Shown here: positions 11,101 to 18,800 of the stretch, piece by piece
How positions within the stretch are numbered: position 1 is the first letter of the stretch
How the letters are laid out: every line of letters begins with the position of its first letter
Assembly: GCA_964558465.1 (NCBI GenBank)
Contig: CAZLEF010000067.1
Coordinates: forward strand, 1-39,050
DNA from: JACJYC01 sp964558465
GTDB lineage: Bacteria > Bacteroidota > Bacteroidia > Chitinophagales > Saprospiraceae
DNA length: 39,050 bases
Direction of reading: 5' to 3'
Made by a program: the position numbers and the translations under genes
Notes under the pieces: generated by a model
The model's database searches: none
Told to the model about the DNA's origin: nothing
What the model saw: the letters and a program-made list of their open reading frames with translations, nothing else

Positions 11101-11850
11101 CTGGCTTTTTTATTGAAAGACTTAGTATGTATTTACCAGAGGATTTTGTATTGGGTGAGACGGAAATAAGCCTTGAAAATGCTGGCATCGGCAACGATGG
11201 CTTTTTTGGAGAAATTGCTTTAGAATGGGAAAATACAATTCAACTTGAACACCCTAAGATAACCGGCCCGGCAACCGGAACATTTTTAGGGATATATATT
11301 GCTTTGAAACAGGTACAGCTAACTTTTAATCAAAATATACCAGTATCATCACTAATTGAAGGTCAATTAATTTTACCATTTTTTAACCAAATATTGGGCC
11401 TAGACTTTAATATTAACGCTAACGGAGATATTAACCTCGGTTTAAGTGCAATCAGTGGAGAAGAAGCAAACCTGTTTAATGTTGAGATAAAAGATTTATT
11501 AAAGTTTGATATTCAAAATATAAGAATAATAAAGGAAAATGAAATTGGTCGATTTGAGATGGCGGGAAGCCTTCAGCCATTGGTTGGCGGGCTAAATTTT
11601 CCTTCTTTTAATATAAATAAACTTTCGATAGATACAAATGGCCAAGTAGCGATTGATGGCAGTTGGATAAACCTACCCTCTTCAACTACTCTCAACTTTC
11701 ATGGCTTTAAAATTAACCTAAGCCAATTTGGTTTTGGAAATGAAGAAAAAGACGGTCATCATAGACAGTGGTTGGGTGTAAGCGGCGAAATCCAACTCAT
11801 TGAAGGGCTTCCGATCAAGGGCTCGGTAGAAGGATTAAAATTCAGTTGGT
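7680..11850. other. AT-rich compositional island spanning three genes
   Basis: GC content falls abruptly at about 7680. By hand count, 7501-7560 is 37/60 G+C and 7681-7740 is 17/60. It stays low through the end of the LamG/Fn3 gene, the whole beta-helix gene and the first 450 codons of the 2280-aa gene, then returns to GC-rich sequence near 11750-11870. The reading frames run through both edges without a break. A second, smaller AT-rich patch lies at about 13640-14110. Confidence 0.8.
8174..10492 (+). CDS. Right-handed parallel beta-helix protein (772 aa)
   Basis: Second gene of the block, starting 3 bp after the LamG/Fn3 stop and ending 10 bp before the next start. Residues 1-260 form an unrecognised N-terminal domain with no signal peptide. 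Residues about 270-650 read as a parallel beta-helix of the PbH1/polymorphic-repeat type. Short coils recur with N-x-I-x-x-N strands and GGGI or GGGV turns near residues 422, 448, 488, 557, 584 and 612, for example NIIRFNQAQMAGGGI. The final 120 residues are a separate beta-rich cap. Helices of this type act as polysaccharide lyases, adhesins or tail-spike-like fibres; no catalytic cluster can be assigned, so a fibre or glycan-binding role is only a guess. The whole gene is AT-rich with many ATA and AGA codons, unlike most of the window. Confidence 0.85.
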   Translation: MSYSELLTGFIEHRRDVTFPVHVDDSMNVVHEALPYGFNNDGTTFKKEWNITPQSGRQVRLVAAFTGTVSVKHEGFQYFILIYVFSLRPYSENDDLPDGYPLPKYAKYGPFSLNTAEYIVRNLLLPQNVFSTILRTYVQEQPTSPMAEPDRDFILTEILNNRFEPGIPLEAGTVLFNIDPGMEVKFSLHPEDSNRVVMDNIYFNPNFYFVKWRNAIEDYSRFPSHFKQTVLAPPITNGNIRYVLRTVGDIRYPISLQYPNLRNAYTSADPHDCILVIDNFNILDHAGLQIAKGVSIIGLTSNPSDDIKRLDHYGGVELISQARSQYPSLTNARGGRGLRILYSVLMDDAIGLVYLQSLAVCGNLLSCDSSTEGGAGIAIINNSFSSPNYTPRTNVHINNCAIIGNRMESFPTTNPSSVYQGGGILCFYSSPLITNCLIKENHSYCQGGGIGIHFFGWPYIFNNLIAYNVSEGNPNGDFDGGSNPGGDGDGGGIGIFQADKENSPDHDFTQRGSATVAVVSQNILGLWNTQRLQHAKNKDIKIINNIIRFNQAQMAGGGIYGTACAFINLYGNTITHNTAVNENGGGVQVTFGSRLIMKNDTVQENSALNGNGGGVFLRSSKARIEDVRITGNRSRFCGGIMILSKEEIMGSVRVGLIVEVPAYDMLLFLAFDHIDKVKAEFIRSSVRDNIHQGHPLGSNLIANRDCRLFQVPIRDLFTSRNFIRCLEIEISSDSDIPEVFLFHDHFTNVRPPSTHVGERDVIPFAIGQIINF

Positions 11851-14800
11851 TGAAAGATACTGCCGGAGAAGGACTCAAAGTCACCCTCCGCGGCATCGGC
11901 GTAGAGTTCAAAATCCCCGGTACCCTGGAGTTTGCAGGCAGTGTAGAATACGTCGAAAGCCCCACATTCGACGGTTTCAAGGGGCAGGTATCCGTCAAAC
12001 TCATTCCTCTCCGCACGGAAGTAGCGGGCACCCTCATGGTGGGCAAGGGTCGCGACGCGCAAGGGCGTGAATTCGGCGTGTTTTACATCCAGTTGATGGC
12101 TACGTTGCCTACGGCATTGCCTTTAGGCGCTACGGGTACGGGGCTCTTCGGCATCCGGGGGCTTGTGGGCATCAACGTGGCCCCAACCAAAACCGACGAA
12201 CAAACCTGGTACGACTGGTATAAAGCTACGCCCGAATACAACGTGGTGGACATCCGCAAGTGGCAGCCGCTGTACGACAATTACGCCTTCGGCGCGGGTA
12301 TCCAACTCGGCACCATCTACGACGACGGCACCACCCTCAACCTCGGAGCCATGTTGGTCGTGCTCATACCGGGCCCGGTCATTATGCTGGAAGGCAAGGC
12401 CAACCTGCTCAAAGTGCGCGCCGCCGGCGAGGGCAGCCAGCGCGAAGAAGGCGCTTTTTACCTGCTGGCCGTACTCGACGGCCGCGCGGGCACCTTCCAG
12501 CTCAATATCGATGTGCGGTATTCCTTGCAGGATGTAGTCCGGGTGACTGGCGGGCTGGAGGCTTTTTTCGACTTCAACAACGACCAGAACTGGTACCTCA
12601 ATATCGGGCGCAAGGAGCCGGACAGCAAACGCATTCAGGCCGAAGTGCTGGCCTTGTTCCGTGCCAATGTGTATTTTATGATCTCGCCCCAGTCCCTTCA
12701 GTTGGGGGCATTCGTTGGTCTGAACATCCGGGAAACCTTCGGTCCGGTGAGTTTTGCACTGGTGGCCCGTATCAGCTTTGACCTCAGCATTTTCTTCAAA
12801 CCCTTCCAGTTGGAAGGCCGCCTGGAACTGATGGCGGAAATCGCGCTCACCATTTTCGGCATTGGTTTGAAGCTCCTGCTTCAAATGATACTGGAAGGCA
12901 AAACGCCCAACCCGTTTGAAATTTACGGCAAGGGCAAACTGGCGCTGAGCCTGCCTTTCCCGCTGCCTTCTTTTGATTTTGAAGTAGAACTGCGCTGGAC
13001 CGGCCCCGACAACCCGCAGCCTGTTCCGCGGCTTTTGAAAGGAGTAGCGTTTATCCACCACAAAGCAAAGGATTGGGAAAGGAAGGTAACCGTAGAAAAC
13101 TTTGAGGAAGTAAATCCCGAGTGGAGCAATTGCCCTGAGCCGGATCAACTGCCCTCCGGTGAAATCCCTGAAGTGGCGGTGGACTGTACGCCGGTACTGA
13201 CCTTTGCCAAACGCATCCATAACCTCCGGCGTTCGGACAACAGTTATGCTAATTTAATAGATGAAGGAACCGATGCGGTGTCCGGTAAAAAATTCGCCTA
13301 CGAGTTACAGGAACTCGTTCTGGAGAAATATACCGGCGCCGAAGACACGCCCGCCTGGTCGCCGGTGAAGGCCGGCGTCAACCAACAGGATGCCGATGGA
13401 AAAGTGCCACCATCGGTATTCAAACTGCTCAGAGGCGACGAAGGAGAAAGCAGCGGCAGTTTTCTGAACGGCATCGATGCAAAAGAACCCGCCATTCAAT
13501 TGTGGCAGTACAAGCCGTACGAATTCACCAATACTTTTCAGCGGGACAATATCAATGCGTTGCATCCGCCCTGCGGACCAGCAGATGAACTGGCTCCAAA
13601 AGTGATCCATTGGAAAGATGAGGCAGCGGGGAAAACTTATCCGCATATTTTTACGCATCAGGACTTGTTATTTTTAACGGATCGATTCTTATCAGGCGAT
13701 ATACCACTGGCTACACCCAGGCCTTATGTAGGTGATCCTTTGTTTTTTTCTGGTTTATTTGGAAGTGATATAATAAATCATATTTATACGCATTTCGACG
13801 AAAACAGAAAGTGTCTGAGAACGAATAATACAAAAATTATATTTCCGGAAATTTTGTACAACATTGCAGTCTATGTCGTACAAGGGATGCAAGAATCGGA
13901 AACCCCTGAACCAGTACCGTCCTACATTTCGGCTTTTCGTGGTAGTACCCCGGTTGGTTCCGGAGTAAGAACCCAGCTTCCTGATGACGGAACCAGGGTA
14001 AATATATTCATGAATGATAATTTGGTTGAAGAGAGGCCTCTAACAGTATTCAGGTATGAGGTTGCCAGTGAACAAGGATTTGACCACATTCGTATAGAAG
14101 AACTCCAATCGGCTGATCAGGTTTTCTGGATTCAAAGCATCGAATATATTACTCTCCAGGAATACCGCCAAAATCGCCCACCCGATACAGCCGCAGCACC
14201 GGAACCGCTGCGTCCCGTGGCCCAGGATTTGGTATTGGAACCCAATTCAGCGTATCGGCTGAAAGTGGTAACCGGCGCAAGCAATGGCGCCGGGCTGCAG
14301 TACTATCGCCATACGGATTATTTCTTTTTCAGAACCGGCGCCGGGCCCGGCATTCCGGAAGATAATGCCTCCGCCTCTCCGGTCGGAAAAGCGGAAACTT
14401 ATGTGAATCGGACACTGCCAAAAAACGGCGCGCCGGCCCATTACTATGGCTACGATATCAACGTGGTTTTTAATGAGGCCTACTTTGAAAAGTTATATGG
14501 AACGGAGGCGCTTTACCTGCGCTTGCGCGACCGCAACGGCAAACCGGCAGCCGAGGCGCAAATCGGAAACTTTACCCCTCCCGAAGTTTTTTCCATACTT
14601 TATGGAGACGTTCGCGCCTTAACCTGGTTGTCAGGGCTGATGGAAGGCCCCGGCAGCAGGGACGTTTGCCGGCAGCGCCTTAATCCGCCGATCTGGAACC
14701 CCGCCGCCAACTTTCCCGCTGTTGGAGGTATGCAGCCCAGTGCGCTTTACACTGCCGAACTCTTCACCCGGAATCAGGAAAACACGGAGCGGCCTTTATA

Positions 14801-17345
14801 TCAGTTTCAGTTTACAACTTCTAAATATGCCACTTTTCAGGCGCATTTCAGTCCGGTAGGGGATGGCTATACCTCCCGGGTAGTCAACCCCGTCTCCGTC
14901 CGTCTGGAAGAGCTGGAAACCATTATCCCGGCTTCCGACCCACAGGAAGAAGGGGTGACGTTCAGCTTCAGGGCAATGCGCTCGACCGGCGGCATATTTG
15001 AACAATTCCGGGAAAACCGGAGAAACTGGCGGAGTTTCGTCGAGGCAAGCGCACAGGCAGATACCAGCGCCCCTTCTGCAATAGACATTTCGCATTTATC
15101 CGGGTTGCGATTGCTTTCTGCTTTGGAGGAATCTTCTGACAATCTGGCAAAAGCCACCCATAAGACCTTTGAAGAGATATATGCCCGGATAGAAACCTCC
15201 GCCTTTTTATTTGTCAAGCCGGATGGTTCGCAAATTGACATGCGCAACCGGAGCCTGCCTCCGCATATTGAATTTATCCAGATTCCGCTTACAGAGGAAA
15301 ACAGCTGTCTGGTTTTGCTGGAAAGCCCGGAACCGGTGGAATGGAACCGGATCAGCGGTACTGTCCAGGGAGAGACCATTGGATTCCTGCCCAATCAGGA
15401 TGCTACCCGTGTTTTCCTGGTTCGGGGGCTGACGCTTGGATTCCAGACCGGAATTTTTGAAATCACGCTCAACTACAATGGCGAAAGCGATGGACAGCAC
15501 GTCCAGACGGAAAATATTCCTGAAGCAGGTGATGGGGCTTCAGTTGTCCAACCCGTAAATGAAACCGTCACATTCCGGCTGACCCTTTGGGAACCGGCGC
15601 CGCAACTACCCGTTACCCCGTCCTTGCAGGCGTTTATCCACGTTTCGCATCCGGATAATATTCAGGGGGGCCGAAGCGAATTGGATCATATTTCTGTAAA
15701 TGCCGCTTCCCGTGCATTTATTTTTCCCGCACGCGTCTGGGGCAACGAACGCTTCGGAACCGGCAATCCCAATACCATCGGCGTGCAGTTCACTGGCGCG
15801 CGCTGGGCCATTGTGTATCAGGATCCGGCCCTGCCAATGGTCGCCGATAACAGTTTCCATGTGCTGGTTGTACCGGGCAACCACCCCAATGCATTTATTC
15901 ACACGGCGACGGCGGCCAACACCCTCGAAAACCGCACCTACCTCGACCACCCGCTCACCAACCTGCGGCCCAACGTGTACCTTTTGGTTGCCCAACGGGG
16001 AGCCGTCCTGAACAATCACGAGTTGTGCGTGCGTTTCGATCTGGAGCGCGGTCGTTGGTACATCTTTAACAAGGTAAGCCACGCTGGGGCTGAATCCAAC
16101 CCCGACTACCGGATGCCGCTGAACGCCCAGTTTAACGTGCTGGCCATTCAAGGGAATGAACTGAGCGAACTCTCTGCATTCAGCCATCAGGTCCGAACAG
16201 AAAATATCCTGCACGGATCGACGACCGTTCTGGATCACCCTGTCCTGAACGCCCACCCGGCAGCAATGGTGTTCTTCTCGGAATGCTGGCGCCAGGATTT
16301 CCTTTCTTCGCCCGATGCGCTGGAAGGCGCACCCAACGAAGGGATACCTGAATTATGGTATGACCATCCGGATGACATTTACCGGTCATACAGGAATAAC
16401 CATTGGATGCTGTACAATGCAAACGGCGCCAATATGATCAGCGGCCAGGGGTTCAATCTCTTTGTTTGGAGGCCGCTGCCTAACCTTACGTTTGTTGGGT
16501 TCAAACATACAGTAACGGCGTCCAGCAGCCAATCCTGGACCGCGCCGTTTACTTCCCTCGATCATATGCACCTGAATGACAACCCCGACGCCATGGTTTT
16601 TGTGACTTCCAATTGGGGTATCGGTGCAACAGGGGCCGATAACCCTTACCACTTCAGAGTGGATTACCATTACGGCCGCTGGAGGATTCATAACCAGCAG
16701 GCAAACGCCATCATGAACACCGGCTACGTATTCAATGTCCTGATTGCACCGGATAATTGCCCGAATGTTTTTATTCACAGGGCGGATTCCGGTAATTTAT
16801 CCATGAACCGAACCTACATTGATCATCCCCTTTGCAACAACCGGCCGAATGCGTATCTTATGGCGACCCCAAGAGGAACTGTTGTTAACGACAGGGCTAT
16901 TATCATTGCCTATGAAGCCGTTAACGGCAGATGGTTTATTGCCAACCAGATCAACCCGGGGGTCGAGGATCCCTATGATACGGAACGACACGGAATTCCC
17001 ACCGGCGCGGAGTTCAATGTGTTGGTTGCCGACGGTCCTGAATTGATGAATGTCCGGGCTTTCAGTCATCTTGCTGAGCAGGAAACGATTAAAGCGCCCG
17101 GGAAAAACATATCTTTTCTTGATCATGAACTCTTGAACAGGAACCCGCACGTTTTGTTCTTTGCAATGCCCGCCTGGCGTCCCGACCGGCAAGGCGCTTC
17201 TTACAACAATTCTCCTGTTGCCATCTGGTTTGATGACCCTGAAGACGCATGGGATTTTAAGGAAGGTTACTGGTCGGTTTACAACTGCGTTTCCGGCGTG
17301 TCGATGCCCCCTGATATGACCTTCAACATATTTGTTTTAACCTGA
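10503..17345 (+). CDS. Giant beta-rich protein with six C-terminal repeats (2280 aa)
   Basis: Third gene of the block. No signal peptide or T9SS tail. Residues 1-840 are largely alternating hydrophobic/polar beta strands, including LFGIRGLVGINVAP (about 547) and a WYDWYK motif, and a hydrophobic stretch near 780-800 (LTIFGIGLKLLLQM). This resembles large amphipathic-strand proteins such as the DUF6603 type, but I cannot confirm that. Residues 860-1700 are mixed beta with no recognised domain. Residues 1710-2280 are six diverged repeats of 87-105 aa, each with an F-x-H start, a (L/I)DH core, a RW or YW strand and an FNV-like end (a DUF7452-like pattern). The first 450 codons are AT-rich and the rest GC-rich. 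The EAD-like membrane protein gene follows after 17 bp. The function is unknown; a surface or scaffold role alongside the LamG protein is inferred. Confidence 0.8.
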   Translation: MPELKPFLPLRHTFSILPLNDLGVNLNGEFFDLIGIEYFEIDVNEGEQIISINAALAFIDEIVLEVPNSNGLALVINSDRGRASFPFSLMFGARSEYAIRNFQFKIRIPREVIRKAKRPNGDNSNTSGWEQDNEGMYEIILPSFDLVLDGNLQPSVQGSISLSLSPGFIGDTGIVFEAENMGLYLDSGTPPPAGRSTGWTGFFIERLSMYLPEDFVLGETEISLENAGIGNDGFFGEIALEWENTIQLEHPKITGPATGTFLGIYIALKQVQLTFNQNIPVSSLIEGQLILPFFNQILGLDFNINANGDINLGLSAISGEEANLFNVEIKDLLKFDIQNIRIIKENEIGRFEMAGSLQPLVGGLNFPSFNINKLSIDTNGQVAIDGSWINLPSSTTLNFHGFKINLSQFGFGNEEKDGHHRQWLGVSGEIQLIEGLPIKGSVEGLKFSWLKDTAGEGLKVTLRGIGVEFKIPGTLEFAGSVEYVESPTFDGFKGQVSVKLIPLRTEVAGTLMVGKGRDAQGREFGVFYIQLMATLPTALPLGATGTGLFGIRGLVGINVAPTKTDEQTWYDWYKATPEYNVVDIRKWQPLYDNYAFGAGIQLGTIYDDGTTLNLGAMLVVLIPGPVIMLEGKANLLKVRAAGEGSQREEGAFYLLAVLDGRAGTFQLNIDVRYSLQDVVRVTGGLEAFFDFNNDQNWYLNIGRKEPDSKRIQAEVLALFRANVYFMISPQSLQLGAFVGLNIRETFGPVSFALVARISFDLSIFFKPFQLEGRLELMAEIALTIFGIGLKLLLQMILEGKTPNPFEIYGKGKLALSLPFPLPSFDFEVELRWTGPDNPQPVPRLLKGVAFIHHKAKDWERKVTVENFEEVNPEWSNCPEPDQLPSGEIPEVAVDCTPVLTFAKRIHNLRRSDNSYANLIDEGTDAVSGKKFAYELQELVLEKYTGAEDTPAWSPVKAGVNQQDADGKVPPSVFKLLRGDEGESSGSFLNGIDAKEPAIQLWQYKPYEFTNTFQRDNINALHPPCGPADELAPKVIHWKDEAAGKTYPHIFTHQDLLFLTDRFLSGDIPLATPRPYVGDPLFFSGLFGSDIINHIYTHFDENRKCLRTNNTKIIFPEILYNIAVYVVQGMQESETPEPVPSYISAFRGSTPVGSGVRTQLPDDGTRVNIFMNDNLVEERPLTVFRYEVASEQGFDHIRIEELQSADQVFWIQSIEYITLQEYRQNRPPDTAAAPEPLRPVAQDLVLEPNSAYRLKVVTGASNGAGLQYYRHTDYFFFRTGAGPGIPEDNASASPVGKAETYVNRTLPKNGAPAHYYGYDINVVFNEAYFEKLYGTEALYLRLRDRNGKPAAEAQIGNFTPPEVFSILYGDVRALTWLSGLMEGPGSRDVCRQRLNPPIWNPAANFPAVGGMQPSALYTAELFTRNQENTERPLYQFQFTTSKYATFQAHFSPVGDGYTSRVVNPVSVRLEELETIIPASDPQEEGVTFSFRAMRSTGGIFEQFRENRRNWRSFVEASAQADTSAPSAIDISHLSGLRLLSALEESSDNLAKATHKTFEEIYARIETSAFLFVKPDGSQIDMRNRSLPPHIEFIQIPLTEENSCLVLLESPEPVEWNRISGTVQGETIGFLPNQDATRVFLVRGLTLGFQTGIFEITLNYNGESDGQHVQTENIPEAGDGASVVQPVNETVTFRLTLWEPAPQLPVTPSLQAFIHVSHPDNIQGGRSELDHISVNAASRAFIFPARVWGNERFGTGNPNTIGVQFTGARWAIVYQDPALPMVADNSFHVLVVPGNHPNAFIHTATAANTLENRTYLDHPLTNLRPNVYLLVAQRGAVLNNHELCVRFDLERGRWYIFNKVSHAGAESNPDYRMPLNAQFNVLAIQGNELSELSAFSHQVRTENILHGSTTVLDHPVLNAHPAAMVFFSECWRQDFLSSPDALEGAPNEGIPELWYDHPDDIYRSYRNNHWMLYNANGANMISGQGFNLFVWRPLPNLTFVGFKHTVTASSSQSWTAPFTSLDHMHLNDNPDAMVFVTSNWGIGATGADNPYHFRVDYHYGRWRIHNQQANAIMNTGYVFNVLIAPDNCPNVFIHRADSGNLSMNRTYIDHPLCNNRPNAYLMATPRGTVVNDRAIIIAYEAVNGRWFIANQINPGVEDPYDTERHGIPTGAEFNVLVADGPELMNVRAFSHLAEQETIKAPGKNISFLDHELLNRNPHVLFFAMPAWRPDRQGASYNNSPVAIWFDDPEDAWDFKEGYWSVYNCVSGVSMPPDMTFNIFVLT
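15630..17342 (+). repeat. Six protein repeats arranged as two triplets (A-B-C twice)
   Basis: The repeat starts are at about residues 1710, 1797, 1892, 1997, 2088 and 2186 of the 2280-aa protein. Repeats 2 and 5 match best (FIHTATAAN / FIHRADSGN, then NRTY(L/I)DHPL and N(R)PN(V/A)YL). Repeats 3 and 6 share AFSH, a DH(P/E)(V/L)LN core and a long insert before the NHWMLYN/GYWSVYN strand. Repeats 1 and 4 share an (A/F)xWG segment. The order suggests that a three-repeat unit was duplicated once. Confidence 0.7.
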
Positions 17346-17362
17346 ATAAGAAATTATTTTCC

Positions 17363-18640
17363 ATGATGCCACAACCCACCCACCTCCGCCCCCTCCTGGC
17401 CGCCGCCCGCACCGGCGAAGCCCTCCAGCAACTCGCCGCCTGGGCAGAAACCCAGTCGCCCATCTGGCGCAAGTCCGCCCTGTTGCTCCAGGCTTCCTGG
17501 GCCCACAACGAACGCCAGGCCAAAACCGGGCTGATCAACAACGAAGAGGCCAACCGGATCCGCACCCGCGTCACCCAGGCCGCCCTGGGACTGATCGACG
17601 AGATCGAAACCGGCGCTTCGGCCCCCAAAACCGTGCTCAAAGGCTTGGAAAAGGAGTTCCTCAACGACCAGGTGGCCGGGATCCTGAACAACGGCAATTT
17701 TGCCGACCTCAGCGGCAGCCATATCAACGTCCAAGGCAGCCAGGACGTGGTCATCGGCTCGGGCAATACCATCACCAAAAAGACGATCGCAGGCCTGGGG
17801 CGCCGGCAATTCTGGAGCCTGACCGCGGGCCTGGCGGTGGTCCTCTTCGGCGGTTATTTCGGCTTTCAGGCGCTCTTTGGCGGCCAGCGTGCGGCGTTTG
17901 TGTCACTTCGTGACATCCAGAAGGAACTCGCCATCCTCGCCGACCTGAACGGAGACGTCCGCGCCAAACTCGAATCTAACGGCGCCGAACTGGAATCCTG
18001 GCTGACCAAAGGTCAGGACGCCCTGAAAAGCGGCGATTTTCCCACCGCCGTCCAATACCTGGAAAAGGTAGCGGGCGAGGCGCCCCTGGCTACCGTGCGT
18101 CAGAACCTGGCCTACGCTTACGAACAAATGGGCAACGCCGACAAGGCCCGCGAAAACCTGGAGGCCGCCAAAAAGATCAACCCCAACCTGGATACCGGCA
18201 AGTCGTACGCCCAACTGAAAGGGAAACGGATCAACCTGCTGGCGCCGGAAAACGGCGGCGCCATAAAGGTATCCGATGAACCAGGGATGGTTCAACTTGC
18301 AGATGGTTCAACGAAGAGTTTTCATAATAAAGGAGGCGTTTGGGGAGTCTGGGGGTTTAAAGATGACCGGAAAGCCGCTTTCGACGAGGTGCAATATTTT
18401 GTGCCTTCCTCCGGGCGCTACCATATCCAACAGTTTGTCCTTTCCTACGGTGATAATCCAACCGGAACTTTTACCCCGATCGATACCTTTGAATTGTTTG
18501 ACGGCTTAATCCATGACCAACCCTTTCAATCCTTCAAATTTCCAAAAGTCAATGCAAAATACGTCCGTTTCGAGGCGCCCGGCGGTTGCGGCGCAATCGG
18601 ATGCGATTTATTTGAATTACAATTAATGGGGGAGCTGTAA
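17363..18640 (+). CDS. EAD-like / transmembrane / TPR / discoidin-like protein
   Basis: Fourth gene of the block (425 aa). Residues 8-82 resemble a Bacteroidota effector-associated domain (EAD11-like): LLAAARTGEALQQLAAWAE, a helix ending in NERQAKTGLINNEEAN, and a final helix near LIDEIE. These death-like adaptor domains are known from NTPase-based conflict systems. Residues 118-137 hold one beta-solenoid-like rung (GSHINVQGSQDVVIGSGNTI). A single membrane span lies at about 151-173 after RR, so the EAD should be cytoplasmic and the rest outside. Residues 205-285 are TPR-like helices. Residues 297-425 resemble a discoidin (F5/8 type C) domain, ending in the pattern KYVRFEAPGGCG..GCDLFELQL. 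The protein could connect an outside glycan or protein signal with a cytoplasmic EAD partner; no EAD partner is encoded nearby. The domain calls are by pattern. Confidence 0.75.
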   Translation: MMPQPTHLRPLLAAARTGEALQQLAAWAETQSPIWRKSALLLQASWAHNERQAKTGLINNEEANRIRTRVTQAALGLIDEIETGASAPKTVLKGLEKEFLNDQVAGILNNGNFADLSGSHINVQGSQDVVIGSGNTITKKTIAGLGRRQFWSLTAGLAVVLFGGYFGFQALFGGQRAAFVSLRDIQKELAILADLNGDVRAKLESNGAELESWLTKGQDALKSGDFPTAVQYLEKVAGEAPLATVRQNLAYAYEQMGNADKARENLEAAKKINPNLDTGKSYAQLKGKRINLLAPENGGAIKVSDEPGMVQLADGSTKSFHNKGGVWGVWGFKDDRKAAFDEVQYFVPSSGRYHIQQFVLSYGDNPTGTFTPIDTFELFDGLIHDQPFQSFKFPKVNAKYVRFEAPGGCGAIGCDLFELQLMGEL

Positions 18641-18697
18641 CGATCGGGTTTTTCTACCAACTTTTTAGTAATCAGCAACCCTATTTCTACCAACATT

Positions 18698-18725
18698 CCG
18701 GGATTGCCCGGCGGCCCGATGGGCC
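18698..18725. repeat. Two adjacent short GC hairpins
   Basis: CCGGG-ATTG-CCCGG (18698-18711) is followed at once by GGCCC-GAT-GGGCC (18713-18725). They lie in the 160-bp gap after the four-gene block and could act as a weak terminator or RNA end, but there is no U-tract. They fit the intergenic hairpin series of this window. Confidence 0.5.
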
Positions 18726-18800
18726 CGAACTTTGTGCGCATCATTCATTCAAAACCAAAGGAAATAAGAGAACTTATACCTCACCTAAATAACCTCAATC

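Noticed and set aside
12123..13220. A 365-codon open frame on the minus strand inside the 2280-aa gene
   Set aside because: It mirrors the codon structure of the true gene (GC-rich third positions), has no recognisable domain, and the plus-strand protein is continuous with clear repeats and strands.
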